Shown here: piece by piece, positions 1 through 8,631 of the stretch
Layout of the letters: each line of letters starts with the position of its first letter
Numbering within the stretch: position 1 is the stretch's first letter
Assembly (NCBI GenBank): GCA_028277185.1
Contig: JANQGQ010000018.1
Location: 124,001-188,000, forward strand
Direction of reading: 5' to 3'
Origin: Woeseiaceae bacterium
GTDB lineage: Bacteria; Pseudomonadota; Gammaproteobacteria; Steroidobacterales; Woeseiaceae
Length of the DNA: 64,000 bases
Position numbers and translations under genes: made by a program
Notes under the pieces: generated by a model
The model's database searches: none
The model's input: the letters and a program-made list of their open reading frames with translations, nothing else
Told to the model about the DNA's origin: nothing

Positions 1-1407
1 CAGACCGATCGAGATGCCGATGTTGAAGATCTTGTCCTTCCATACGAAGCGGTACTCGGCAATGGCGTTGCAGACGTCCTGCGCGATTTGCCGGGCTTTG
101 TCGATGGGGCAGCCGATCAGCAGCGCACCGAACTCGTCGCCGCCGAGCCGGCCAACGAAATCCGAGTCGCGCACCTGATCCTTGATGAGCGCCGCAACCT
201 CGCGAAGCATGTTGTCTCCGGCGATATGGCCGCAGCTGTCGTTCACGGCCTTGAAGCGATCGAGGTCCATGTAGAACAGCATGTGCACCGCCTCTTCCGC
301 ATGCGCGGTGTCGAGCGCTTCGTCCAGCCGGCGCTCGAATTCGCGCCGATTGATCAGGCCCGTCAACGGATCGTGCGTCGCCTGATAGCTCATCTGCCGG
401 GTCAGCCCGCGCAGCTCGCTCACGTCGTGGATGACCACGACCGAGCCGGCGATACTGCTCCCGGGTCCGCGCACCGGCGATGCGGTCACTTCCACGCTGT
501 GCTCGTGCTCGCCGTCGTGGGTAATGAGCACCGCGCGGCGCCCCATGTTGACACGCCGGCGGATAGCGAGGCAGCGCTCTACCGGGTCGCCGAGCGAGCG
601 CCGATCGGCGTCATCGACGAGCGTGAACAGCTCGCCGACGCGGTGACCGGCGGCGTCGTCGCGATTCGTGCCGATCAGCGCCTCGGCCGCCCGATTCATG
701 TAGTCGATGCGGCCGTCATTGTCGGTGGTAATGACGCCTTCGGCGATCGACTCCAGCGTGTACTGCGCCTGACGTTTGCTGCGGCTCAACGATACTTCGA
801 GGCTCTTGCGGTGGCTGACGTCGCGCGCGACCGTGAGGATCGCCGTCTGACCCTGGAACTCCACGCGCGAACTCTGCGCCTCGACCCAGAGACCCGAGTC
901 GTTACCGTTGATGAGCTGGATCTCCAGCCGGCGGGGCGCGTCTTCACCGCTGAGACGATTGGTCATCGTCTTACGGAAGAGCGCCCGGTAGGCTGGTTTG
1001 ACCAGATCCGCCGCTTCGCGGCCGACGAGCTGCTCGGGCTCGAGACCGATGAGTCCTGCCGCCGGGAGGTTCGCGAGCAGGATCTTCTCGTCGTGAATCA
1101 GAACGATCTCCGGCAGCGTCCGGGCAAAGTCCTTGAACAGCCGGTCACGTCCCTGAATCCGGCGGTCGCGCTCGCCGAGCGCGTCGAACAAACGATTGAC
1201 CGTTTCGGCGAGTCGGGCCGTATCCGGATCCTCCGGAACCCGGAGGCGCCGTCCGACCGAAGCGTCCTGCGAGGCGGCCAGCAGCTCCTCGTTCAAGGCA
1301 CGAATCCGCAGAGCGGTCCGGGCCCGGGCCCGCCAGAAGATTCCGGCCGCGACCAGCGTCAATAACAGCGCGAGCGCGAGGAGGATCGAAACCAGATCGG
1401 CCGGCAT
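1..1407 (-). CDS. PAS-PAS-GGDEF signalling protein (diguanylate cyclase type), C-terminus off the left edge
   Basis: Partial gene; 469 codons are present and the 3' end lies outside the window. Translation of the minus strand from the ATG at 1407 gives one N-terminal membrane segment (about residues 5-27), a linker, two PAS-like regions (about 95-220 and 230-345) and a GGDEF domain from about 350. The signature GGDEF is intact at residues 422-426, preceded by RL, so cyclic-di-GMP synthesis is likely; an EAL domain could follow beyond the edge. The PAS regions suggest that a cytoplasmic signal controls the output. The start fits because the membrane anchor begins directly after it. No operon partner is visible upstream. 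The long open frame on the opposite strand here is an antisense shadow. Confidence 0.9.
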   Translation of the reverse strand, partial: MPADLVSILLALALLLTLVAAGIFWRARARTALRIRALNEELLAASQDASVGRRLRVPEDPDTARLAETVNRLFDALGERDRRIQGRDRLFKDFARTLPEIVLIHDEKILLANLPAAGLIGLEPEQLVGREAADLVKPAYRALFRKTMTNRLSGEDAPRRLEIQLINGNDSGLWVEAQSSRVEFQGQTAILTVARDVSHRKSLEVSLSRSKRQAQYTLESIAEGVITTDNDGRIDYMNRAAEALIGTNRDDAAGHRVGELFTLVDDADRRSLGDPVERCLAIRRRVNMGRRAVLITHDGEHEHSVEVTASPVRGPGSSIAGSVVVIHDVSELRGLTRQMSYQATHDPLTGLINRREFERRLDEALDTAHAEEAVHMLFYMDLDRFKAVNDSCGHIAGDNMLREVAALIKDQVRDSDFVGRLGGDEFGALLIGCPIDKARQIAQDVCNAIAEYRFVWKDKIFNIGISIGL

Positions 1408-1773
1408 CGTCGCTACGCTCCTCGCGCCTTGATTGGCACCGTTTGCGGCTCAACAGGGATCGTTCGCATAGTGGTAACAGGCCCTAAGGCGAATACACGC
1501 TTGATACACCCAATTGTGAAGGCATGAATCGGCGATCTCCTTAAGGGGTAATGCCGCGCCAGGCGCTTTTGTTATTATTGGCCCGCGTTAACCGGGATTG
1601 CCGCAGACTGGGCGCTTCACGTCCCGGCATTCGAGGCATCCAACAAGCATAGCCTAGTGGATGTAGCCGGCCGGATCGATTCACCATAATTCGGCCGCGG
1701 GCTTCCGGTGCGTCGAAAACTGTCTTTGCCACCCGGTCACAGCATGAATACTACGCCAGCAGGTGCGACACGC
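1408..1773. other. Intergenic region between divergent genes
   Basis: A 366-base gap between the GGDEF gene (leftward) and the methyltransferase (rightward), so it must hold both promoters. There is a short AT-rich patch near 1566-1578, but I could not fix convincing -35/-10 pairs. No tRNA, repeat or small gene was recognised. Confidence 0.5.
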
Positions 1774-2424
1774 ATGAATATCGACTACGCGCGGCAGCAA
1801 ATGGTTCAGCAGCAGGTCCGCGCCTGGGAAGTGCTCGACGACGCCGTGCTCCGGGTGCTCGCCGAAGTCCCGCGTGAGCGCTTCGTGCCGGACACTTATC
1901 GATCGCTTGCGTTCGCCGAAACGGAAATTCCGATCGGCCACGGCGAGTTCATGCTCACGCCGGTCATGGAGGGCCGCATCCTCCAGGCGCTCGGGATCGA
2001 GGCGGAAATGAGCGTTCTCGAAGTCGGGACCGGCACGGGATTTCTCACCGCGTGCCTCGCGGCGCTCGGCGCCGACGTGACGAGTCTCGATATCCATGGC
2101 GAGTTCCTGTCGCTGGCGCGGCGCAACCTGGACAGCGTCGGCGCCGACCGGGTGGAACTCCACGAAATGGATGCAACCGCCGAGCTGCCGGAACGGTCGT
2201 TCGACGCCGTCGCCGTCACCGGCTCGCTCGAACGATTCGATCCGCGCTTCGTGCATGCGCTCAATCCGGGCGGTCGGCTGTTCGTCGTCGTGGGCACGGC
2301 ACCCGCCATGGAGGCCCGGCTGATCGTCAGGGACGGCGACAGCGACTGGCGGTCGACCGCACTGTTCGAGACGGTGTTGAAGCCGCTCGTCAATGGCGAA
2401 GAACCGCCCGAGTTCCTGTTCTAG
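1774..2424 (+). CDS. Pcm-like protein-L-isoaspartate O-methyltransferase family protein
   Basis: 216-residue SAM-dependent methyltransferase of the Pcm family, which repairs isoaspartyl residues in aged proteins. The SAM-binding motif I is EVGTGTGFLTA (about residue 85), and the upstream segment RFVPDTYRSLAF with the following IPIGHGEF resembles the Pcm N-terminal region. It is divergent from E. coli Pcm, so substrate specificity is inferred. The start at 1774 was preferred over the in-frame ATG at 1744 because AGGTG lies about 10 bases upstream and the family N-terminus (MNIDYARQQM) begins there. It is followed by a rhodanese gene and TolC, a gene order I associate with several gammaproteobacteria. 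Confidence 0.8.
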   Translation: MNIDYARQQMVQQQVRAWEVLDDAVLRVLAEVPRERFVPDTYRSLAFAETEIPIGHGEFMLTPVMEGRILQALGIEAEMSVLEVGTGTGFLTACLAALGADVTSLDIHGEFLSLARRNLDSVGADRVELHEMDATAELPERSFDAVAVTGSLERFDPRFVHALNPGGRLFVVVGTAPAMEARLIVRDGDSDWRSTALFETVLKPLVNGEEPPEFLF

Positions 2425-2487
2425 GACCTGTTGACACGATGCAACTTTTCGCCGTCCCGGCTCATCTATTCGGTACTTACCCCAGCC

Positions 2488-2817
2488 ATGCACGATAAGC
2501 ATCGCGATCTGACGCCGCCGGAGCTCGTCGAGCGGGTTGCCGCCGGCGAGGACTGGCAGCTCGTCGACGTTCGCGAGGCCTGGGAGTGCAATATCGCCTC
2601 GATACAATGGGCTACGGTCATCCCAATGTCGGAAGTCCAGGCCCGCGTAAAAGAACTGGACCCAACCCGCCCGGTTGCGGTCCTATGCCATTCGGGTATT
2701 CGCAGCGCCGTCGTCGCCTCCTGGCTGCGCGAGCTGGACTTCCCGGGCGTCGCCAACGTCTCGGGCGGCATTGACGCGTGGTCGACTTCGGTCGATCCAT
2801 CCATTCCGCGGTACTAG
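2488..2817 (+). CDS. Rhodanese-domain sulfurtransferase
   Basis: 109-residue single-domain rhodanese. The active-site loop is LCHSGIRS, with the catalytic cysteine near residue 71, and the domain ends with the usual GGIDAW motif before the C-terminus. Proteins of this size accept sulfur from thiosulfate or persulfides and pass it on; the physiological partner cannot be read from the sequence. It starts 63 bases after the methyltransferase stop and is probably co-transcribed with it. The ATG at 2488 places the domain directly after a short leader; an open frame further upstream adds residues unlike the family. Confidence 0.87.
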   Translation: MHDKHRDLTPPELVERVAAGEDWQLVDVREAWECNIASIQWATVIPMSEVQARVKELDPTRPVAVLCHSGIRSAVVASWLRELDFPGVANVSGGIDAWSTSVDPSIPRY

Positions 2818-2852
2818 GGCCCGCCATAGTCGGCCCGCCGCGGCGTTTGAAC

Positions 2853-2868
2853 TGATATAGTGATATAG
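2853..2868 (+). promoter_or_regulatory. AT-rich direct repeat in the tolC upstream region
   Basis: Two adjacent copies of TGATATAG lie in a GC-rich neighbourhood about 50 bases before tolC. A TTGAAC hexamer (2847-2852) and TATAAC (2874-2879) flank them, but the spacing is 21 bases, so I call a candidate promoter or regulatory site rather than a defined promoter. Confidence 0.3.
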
Positions 2869-2918
2869 TAGACTATAACACCTAGCAACCCGTCACAGCA
2901 TTGGAAGGATCTGCTCGA

Positions 2919-4436
2919 ATGAAGCAACGATATCGACTGGCAACGCTTGCGGCCGCGCTCGGCCTGTTTGCATGGGCCGGACCGGCGACGGCGGCGACGA
3001 CGCTCCTCGAGATCTATCAACAGGCACTGCAGAGCGATCCGCTGATTCGCGAAGCCGATGCCAGGCGGCTTGCCGCGCTCGAAATCCGGCCGCAGGCCAG
3101 GGGCCAGTACCTGCCGCAGCTCAACGCCAGCGGCAGCTACTCGCGCAGCAATAGCGACGGCACCAGTGTCCAGGCGTTTCCGGACGAAGACGACCAGGGC
3201 AACGAGATAATCACAATCAGGGACTTCGCGTCCGCAACCGAAACGGTACAGGATCAGTGGCAGCTCAGCCTGCGCCAGACGCTGTTCCGCTGGGATCAGA
3301 TCGTGGGCCTGAGGCAGGCCGGGAAGCAGGTTATGCGCGCCGAGACGGTACGGGAGGCCGCGCAGCAGGACCTCATCGTCCGCGTCGTCGAGCGCTACTT
3401 CAACGTGCTGGCGGCCGAGGACTCCCTGCTCGCGATTCACGCCAACCGCCTCGCTATCGCGCGCCAGCTCGAACAGGCGAAACAGCGCTTCGAGGTCGGG
3501 CTGATTGCGATCACCGACGTGCAGGAATCGCAGGCGGCATTCGACTCCGCAACGGCGGACGAGATCGCCGCGAAACGGGACCTCGCCACGTCGCGTGAAT
3601 TCCTGCGGGAAATCACCGGCGAGTACATCATGGCGCTCGCAGCGCCGGCCGAGGAGCTACCGTTGCGCGACCCGAACCCGCTCGACGAGACGGCGTGGAT
3701 CGACCTGTCGCTCGGGCAGAACCTGGACCTGATCGTGAGCCGGATCGACGAGCGTCTGGCCCGCGATGAGATTTCCTCGCGGCGCAACGGTCACTACCCG
3801 ACTATCGACCTCGTCGCGAGCTACGGTGAACAGACCAACGACCAGGATCAAAGCCTCAACGGCGGTCCTTTCCTTCCGGCCGACTCGGATCGCTCGTCGG
3901 ACAGCATTGGCATCGAGGTCACGGTCCCGCTGTTCTCTGGCGGCCAGGTATCCTCGAGGGTCCGCGAAGCCGTGTATCTGCACCGCGCATCGCGCGAGGT
4001 CCTGCAGCGCGTTACCCGCGAGACCGAGCGGCAGGCGCGCGACGCCTACCTGAGCGTCGTAACGGACATCAGCCGCGTGCAGGCGCTGCGTCAGGCCGTT
4101 CAGTCGAACCGCACGGCGCTCGAGGCTACGGAGGCCGGCTTCGAGGTCGGCACGCGCACGATCGTCCAGGTCCTCGACCAACAGTTTCTGCTCTACAACT
4201 CGATCGTGCAGTACTACCGCAGCCGCTACGACTACATCCTCAACTTCATGCGCCTGAAACAGGCCGCGGGTACGCTGTCGGTGCAGGATCTCGAGGTGCT
4301 CGAGCCCTTTCTCGTCGCGAGGAAGACGCCCGAAGAACAGTTCGAAGACGAGGCGCGAGCGATCGCTGCCGGAGAGGATCCGCCGGAGTTCTTCGAGGGC
4401 CCGGCGGCACCGGCGCCGGAGAACGAAACGGAGTAG
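2919..4436 (+). CDS. tolC: TolC-family outer-membrane channel protein
   Basis: 505-residue outer-membrane factor for type I secretion or tripartite efflux. A Sec signal peptide (about 1-25, ending GPATAA) is followed by the TolC repeat organisation: two halves, each with long amphipathic helices and short beta segments, for example TLLEIYQQALQSDPLIREAD near the mature N-terminus. The C-terminal tail is acidic and Pro/Ala-rich (about 470-505). The ATG at 2919 is chosen because GAAGGA lies 11-16 bases upstream and the signal peptide begins there; a longer frame upstream adds six residues. It converges on waaA with a 15-base gap. Position in an envelope cluster suggests the general housekeeping TolC, distinct from the outer-membrane factors at 34.9 kb and 60 kb. 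Confidence 0.9.
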   Translation: MKQRYRLATLAAALGLFAWAGPATAATTLLEIYQQALQSDPLIREADARRLAALEIRPQARGQYLPQLNASGSYSRSNSDGTSVQAFPDEDDQGNEIITIRDFASATETVQDQWQLSLRQTLFRWDQIVGLRQAGKQVMRAETVREAAQQDLIVRVVERYFNVLAAEDSLLAIHANRLAIARQLEQAKQRFEVGLIAITDVQESQAAFDSATADEIAAKRDLATSREFLREITGEYIMALAAPAEELPLRDPNPLDETAWIDLSLGQNLDLIVSRIDERLARDEISSRRNGHYPTIDLVASYGEQTNDQDQSLNGGPFLPADSDRSSDSIGIEVTVPLFSGGQVSSRVREAVYLHRASREVLQRVTRETERQARDAYLSVVTDISRVQALRQAVQSNRTALEATEAGFEVGTRTIVQVLDQQFLLYNSIVQYYRSRYDYILNFMRLKQAAGTLSVQDLEVLEPFLVARKTPEEQFEDEARAIAAGEDPPEFFEGPAAPAPENETE

Positions 4437-4451
4437 CGGCGACGCAGCTTC

Positions 4452-5735
4452 TCACAGAGGCTTCTTCGCAGCCCGCGCCTCGAGGAGCGGCCGGATCATA
4501 TCGAGGAGACGGCCGAGCGCCCCACGATTGTCGGCGAGGCGCGAACGCGCCTCGCCGACCATGCGCGCGCTCAGATCGTCGTCATCGAAGACCCTGAGAA
4601 CGGCCGCGGCAAGCGTCCCGGCCGTCTCTACGGCAAGACACGCGCCCGTCGACATGAACAGGCGCGCAATCTCCTCGCCGTTGAACACGTGCGGTCCACT
4701 GATCATCGGCACGCCGACCGCTGCCGGTTCGAGCAGGTTGTGCCCGCCGACCGGCACGAGGCTGCCGCCGACGAATGCCGCGTCGGCGGCCGCGTAGAAG
4801 AGCAGCAACTCACCCATCGTATCGCCGAGAAACACGGGAACGGATGGCGCTACGGGCGTCGCCGCCGTGCGCGTTACTACATCGAAGCCGCGCTTCGTGA
4901 CGAGATCGCGGACGGCGGCGAAGCGTTGCGGGTGGCGGGGTACGAGTATGAGCAGGGCGTCGGGTCGTTGCTCGAGCACTGCCGCGTGGGCGTCGAGGAC
5001 GATCGACTCCTCGCCGTCGTGCGTGCTGGCTGCGACCCACACGGGACGGTCCGGAAACAGCGCTTCGCGCGTAGCGCGGCCTTCGGCCGCTGTTGTCGTC
5101 GGAACATCGATATCGAACTTGATGTTACCCGTCACCCGCGTGCGCTCTTCGGCGGCGCCGAGGGAGAGGAAACGGCCGGCATCGGCCTCCGTCTGCGCGG
5201 CAATGATGATGCCGTGCGACAGGGTTTCCCGAAACAGCGGCAGCAGCCGTCGATAACTCCGCACCGACCTGGGCGAGATTCTGGCGCTGATCAGCACGAG
5301 CGGAATCTCCCGCACGCCGCAGCCATGGTAGAGGTTCGGCCAGATCTCCGTTTCCATGATCATTGCAAGCTCTGGCCGATTGGCGTCAAAGAAACGGGCG
5401 ATCGCGTCCGGGTTCTCGAAGGGTATGTACGCGTGCTGCACACTGTCGCCGAACACCGCGTTCACACGTGCCGCACCGGTCGGCGTCACCGTCGTTACCA
5501 GAACCGTTCGTTCGGGATAGTCGCGAAGCAGAACCCGAATCAGAGGCACCGCGGCGACGACCTCGCCGACGGAGACAGCGTGAACCCAGATCGAACGGTC
5601 GAGCTTGCGGTAGCCCAGGCCGAAACGCTCCGGGAGTTTGTGCCAGTAGCTGCGATTCGCGATGCCGCGGAAGCCCCAGTACATCGCCCAGGGCAAGAGC
5701 AGCAGGTAGGTCAGCAGGTTGTAGGCAAAGCGCAA
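4452..5735 (-). CDS. waaA: 3-deoxy-D-manno-octulosonic acid (Kdo) transferase
   Basis: 427-residue glycosyltransferase (GT30) that adds Kdo from CMP-Kdo to lipid IVA on the cytoplasmic face of the inner membrane. The N-terminal membrane-associated segment (about 5-20) is followed by the acceptor-side motif SVGEV with the catalytic Glu at about residue 58. Later signatures include METEIWPN, a TGNIKFD segment, and PVGGHNLLEPA in the nucleotide-binding half. Length is typical of the family. It lies 31 bases downstream of hldE on the same strand, so the two are probably one LPS-core operon. Confidence 0.95.
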   Translation of the reverse strand: MRFAYNLLTYLLLLPWAMYWGFRGIANRSYWHKLPERFGLGYRKLDRSIWVHAVSVGEVVAAVPLIRVLLRDYPERTVLVTTVTPTGAARVNAVFGDSVQHAYIPFENPDAIARFFDANRPELAMIMETEIWPNLYHGCGVREIPLVLISARISPRSVRSYRRLLPLFRETLSHGIIIAAQTEADAGRFLSLGAAEERTRVTGNIKFDIDVPTTTAAEGRATREALFPDRPVWVAASTHDGEESIVLDAHAAVLEQRPDALLILVPRHPQRFAAVRDLVTKRGFDVVTRTAATPVAPSVPVFLGDTMGELLLFYAAADAAFVGGSLVPVGGHNLLEPAAVGVPMISGPHVFNGEEIARLFMSTGACLAVETAGTLAAAVLRVFDDDDLSARMVGEARSRLADNRGALGRLLDMIRPLLEARAAKKPL

Positions 5736-5766
5736 GGTGCTGTTACCCTGTCAAGACGCTAGAGAT

Positions 5767-7206
5767 CTAGCCGCGCAGGCGATCGATAATCCGACTCGTC
5801 GAATGCCCGTGGCGAAACGACAGCACGCGCACCTCGCCGCCGTTTGCGACCACGTCGCTGCCGCCCGCTATGTCCTCAGGTGCGTAGTCACCGCCCTTGA
5901 CGAGCACGTCGGGCAGGAGCGCCGCGATCAGCCTCGCCGGCGTATCCTGGGAGAACGGCACGACCCAGTCCACGGCCGCGAGGCCCGCCAGCACCAGCAT
6001 GCGATCCTCCAGTGCGTTGACCGGCCGGTCGTCGCCCTTGAGCCGCGCCACCGAAGCGTCGTCGTTTACCGCGACCACCAGCCGGTCGCCGAGACTCTTG
6101 GCCTCCTCGAGATAGGCCACATGGCCGGCGTGCAGGATATCGAAGCAGCCGTTGGTCATGACGATGCGCTCGCCCCGCTCGCGCGACTCGGCAAGCATCG
6201 ATGCCAGCTCGTCCTCGGCGACGAGTCCGCGCCCTCCCTGGCCACGCTGGTGCAAGGCAACCCGCAGTTCCGTCGGGGTGACGGTCGCGACACCTATCTT
6301 GCGGACCACGAGACCGGCGGCGAGGTTGGCCAGTGCCGCGGCGGCCGGCAGCGTTTCGCCCGCCGCAAGCGCGGCGGCAAGCGTCGCGATCACCGTATCG
6401 CCGGCACCGGTGACGTCGTAGACCTCGCGCGCCTGCGTCGACAGATTAAGCGGTGCCTGCCCCCGCTCGAGAAGCAGCATGCCTTTCTCGCTGCGCGTGA
6501 CGAGCAGCGCATCGAGATCGAGATCCTCGAGCATCCTGCCGCCCTTCGCGACCAGTTCGTCGTCCGAACCGGTGGCGCCTGCAACCGCCTCGAACTCGCT
6601 CTGGTTCGGAGTGATGAGCGACGCGCCGCGGTACTTCGAAAAATCCTTACCCTTCGGATCGACCAGCACGGGCACGCCGGCGTCCCGGGCGTCCGCGATC
6701 ATCCGGCTCACGTCATGCAGGGCGCCTTTCCCGTAGTCCGAGAGTACGACCGCTCCCGCACCGGGCAGACGCTCCCGAAGAGCGTCCGGCAGCCGGCCGT
6801 CCGTCAGAGCCGCCGCATTTTCCCGATCCAGGCGGATGAGCTGCTGACCCCGGCTCTGCACCCGCGTCTTGGTGATCGTGGGCCGATCCCCGACCCGGTG
6901 AAAAGCGCAGCGGATACGGTGCGCCGCAAGCGCCTCCTCGAGCGCCGCAGCGGCCGGGTCGTTGCCCACGACACCGACGAGATCGATCGACGCGCCGAGT
7001 GCGGCGAGGTTCACCGCCACGTTGGCTGCACCGCCTGGCCGGTCGTCGGTCTCCGCAATGTGCACGACCGGCACGGGTGCCTCGGGCGAGATGCGCCCGG
7101 TCGACCCGAAGAGGTATTGATCGAGCATGACGTCGCCGGCGACGACGACGCGCGTGGACGAGAAATCGGGAATCGCGAGTGTCACGCGCGGAATGTAGCA
7201 GATCAA
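5767..7206 (-). CDS. hldE: Bifunctional heptose 7-phosphate kinase / heptose 1-phosphate adenylyltransferase
   Basis: 479-residue two-domain enzyme of ADP-heptose synthesis for LPS inner core. The N-terminal ribokinase-type kinase (about 15-325) has [10 protein letters not shown] and the catalytic VTGAGDT motif with Asp about 270. The C-terminal nucleotidyltransferase (about 345-479) has [12 protein letters not shown] with the HxGH signature at about 359-362. The domain order and length match full HldE, so neither half is missing. ATG at 7206 is used; GTG at 7185 is a plausible alternative that would remove seven unconserved residues. It precedes waaA on the same strand. Confidence 0.95.
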   Translation of the reverse strand: MICYIPRVTLAIPDFSSTRVVVAGDVMLDQYLFGSTGRISPEAPVPVVHIAETDDRPGGAANVAVNLAALGASIDLVGVVGNDPAAAALEEALAAHRIRCAFHRVGDRPTITKTRVQSRGQQLIRLDRENAAALTDGRLPDALRERLPGAGAVVLSDYGKGALHDVSRMIADARDAGVPVLVDPKGKDFSKYRGASLITPNQSEFEAVAGATGSDDELVAKGGRMLEDLDLDALLVTRSEKGMLLLERGQAPLNLSTQAREVYDVTGAGDTVIATLAAALAAGETLPAAAALANLAAGLVVRKIGVATVTPTELRVALHQRGQGGRGLVAEDELASMLAESRERGERIVMTNGCFDILHAGHVAYLEEAKSLGDRLVVAVNDDASVARLKGDDRPVNALEDRMLVLAGLAAVDWVVPFSQDTPARLIAALLPDVLVKGGDYAPEDIAGGSDVVANGGEVRVLSFRHGHSTSRIIDRLRG

Positions 7207-7253
7207 CTGGCGTATACTCCACTCACCGCTTCGTCCGCGATCCGCGCCGCAGC

Positions 7254-7505
7254 ATGGACTTTATTTCGAGGTCAAAACGTCGGCGACTACGTCGAAGTCA
7301 TCTCGAACGGCCGCAAGCCTCTGAGTTTCTCGCGCACGCTCTGGAAAGAGATCGTCAGGGTATGCGAGGCCAACGACTGTTATCGGGTGCCGGGCATCGG
7401 CAGCACCAGCGAACCGCCGACGTACTCTACAACCGCAGCCTGCCGGGCAGACTGTTCGACACTCTCGACGAAGCGCGGGAGTGGCTGCTATCCGACGAAC
7501 TGTGA
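7254..7505 (+). pseudogene. Internally deleted, frameshifted STAS/SpoIIAA-like gene remnant
   Basis: Two frames together give pieces of one small protein. Frame 1 from about 7264 reads GDYVEVISNGRK, then LWKEIVRVCEANDCYRVPGI, then GSTSEPPT; frame 0 then reads [20 protein letters not shown] and ends REWLLSDEL. From memory these are the N-terminal and C-terminal parts of a roughly 125-150-residue STAS-like family, with the middle 40 or so residues missing. The initiating ATG at 7254 (MDFI) is in frame 0, so there are two frame changes and one deletion. Because they cancel, frame 0 stays open for 83 codons and could still be translated into a scrambled protein. Sequencing error could explain single shifts but not the missing block. 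It lies between hldE and the SDR gene. Confidence 0.6.
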
Positions 7506-7511
7506 GGACCG

Positions 7512-8294
7512 ATGGCAAGACTTGCCGGCAAAACTGCTCTCGTTACCGGCGCCGCGCGCGGCATCGGTGAGGCGATAGCGGAAGCCTTTATAAGCGAGGG
7601 CGCGACCGTAGTCCTCTCGGATATCGACACCCGGGGCGGTGAGCGCACCGCGGCCCGGCTCGACGCCGTATTCGAGAAGCTCGACGTGCGCGAGGAGTCG
7701 GACTGGGAGCGGGTCACGGGTGTGCTCGACCGGCTCGACGTCCTCGTCAACAACGCCGGAATCACGGGATTCGAGGCGGGCCCGGTCCCGCACGACCCGG
7801 AGAACGCGGCGCTCGCGGACTGGCACGCCGTGCACCGGACCAATCTGGACGGCGTATTCCTGGGCTGCAAGCACGCAATCCCGCTGATGCGCAGGCAGGG
7901 CTCGGGCTCGATCATCAACATTTCGTCCCGCTCCGGACTCGTCGGGATTCCGGCCGCAAGCGCGTATGCTTCTTCTAAGGCAGCGGTACGAAACCATACC
8001 AAGACCGTCGCCCTGTACTGCGCCGAGCAGGGTCTCGACATACGCTGCAATTCGATCCATCCGGCCGCCATCCTCACGCCGATGTGGGAACCCATGCTCG
8101 GCGACGGTCCGGAGCGCGAAGCACGCATGGCGGAGTTCGTTAGTGACACGCCGATGAAACGCTTCGGCACGCCTCAGGAAGTCGCCGCGGTCGCGGTGCT
8201 GCTTGCATCGGACGAAGCGGCTTACATGACCGGCTCGGAGCTCACGATCGACGGTGGGATCCTCGCCGGCTCGGCCGCGAACCCGGAACAATGA
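7512..8294 (+). CDS. SDR-family NAD(P)-dependent oxidoreductase
   Basis: 260-residue classical short-chain dehydrogenase/reductase. It has the cofactor motif TGAARGIG (12-19), NNAG (about 80-83), the catalytic serine region INISSRSG (about 135-142) and the YASSK active site (Tyr152, Lys156). An Asp after the second strand (LSDID, about 36) favours NAD over NADP. The C-terminal GGI closure is typical of FabG-like and hydroxysteroid-like members; the substrate is unknown. It starts seven bases after the STAS-like remnant, so that gene probably once formed an operon with it. Confidence 0.9.
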   Translation: MARLAGKTALVTGAARGIGEAIAEAFISEGATVVLSDIDTRGGERTAARLDAVFEKLDVREESDWERVTGVLDRLDVLVNNAGITGFEAGPVPHDPENAALADWHAVHRTNLDGVFLGCKHAIPLMRRQGSGSIINISSRSGLVGIPAASAYASSKAAVRNHTKTVALYCAEQGLDIRCNSIHPAAILTPMWEPMLGDGPEREARMAEFVSDTPMKRFGTPQEVAAVAVLLASDEAAYMTGSELTIDGGILAGSAANPEQ

Positions 8295-8301
8295 CCCAAT
8301 A

Positions 8302-8348
8302 CCCCCATATCTTGACAAGCACTCGAACTCTGACGCAAGATCTTGGGG
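8302..8348 (+). promoter_or_regulatory. Two NrdR-like boxes 31 bp apart upstream of nrdAB
   Basis: Cores CCATATCTTG (8305-8314) and CAAGATCTTG (8336-8345) each match 8 of 10 core positions of the published NrdR-box consensus as I recall it (CwAtATaTwG). Their start-to-start distance is exactly 31 bases, the spacing expected for paired NrdR boxes. They flank and overlap a promoter. The nrdR gene is not in this window, so control by NrdR is inferred. Confidence 0.5.
8312..8341 (+). promoter_or_regulatory. Candidate sigma-70 promoter for nrdAB
   Basis: A perfect TTGACA (8312-8317) lies 18 bases before a weak -10 CAAGAT (8336-8341). The -35 overlaps the first NrdR-like box and the -10 overlaps the second, which would allow repression. 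Transcription from here would include the whole cobalamin riboswitch. Confidence 0.45.
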
Positions 8349-8350
8349 TT

Positions 8351-8520
8351 CGTCGGTTCGCCCTTAGCGACTAATAGGGAATCCGGTGCCCGCCTGCCTG
8401 ACGGAAAGCCGGAACTGCCCCCGCAACTGTAAGCAGCACGCTTGCCATCATAGCCACTGGATTGTTCCGGGAAGGCGGCAACGCGGAACACTGCGAGTCA
8501 GGAGACCTGCCGGCAGAACG
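8351..8520 (+). promoter_or_regulatory. Cobalamin (adenosylcobalamin) riboswitch
   Basis: Conserved blocks of the B12 riboswitch occur in the right order: GGGAATCCGGTG (8378-8389), GCCGGAACTGCCCCCGCAAC (8408-8427), GCCACTG (8453-8459), GGGAAGGC (8469-8476) and the B12 box AGTCAGGAGACCTGCC (8496-8511). The outer boundaries are approximate because I did not fold P1. It lies 111 bases before nrdA. In the known nrdAB/nrdJ systems, cobalamin binding reduces class I RNR expression. I did not find an obvious intrinsic terminator between it and nrdA, so control may act on translation. Confidence 0.95.
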
Positions 8521-8631
8521 ATTTGACTCATCGGACGGGGTGTTTCGAGAGGCTTGGTCGTTACGCCGCGTTTCCGCGCCGGGCAACGGCTACCTCTGCA
8601 TCCATCCAAATCGATGCCAAGAGGTAGTGTT

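Noticed and set aside
88-1365. A 425-codon plus-strand frame at the left edge
   Set aside because: The minus strand encodes PAS and GGDEF motifs; this frame has none.
5737-7578. A 613-codon plus-strand frame across hldE
   Set aside because: Mostly antisense to hldE; only its last part (from about 7264) carries real protein sequence, which I list as the STAS-like remnant.
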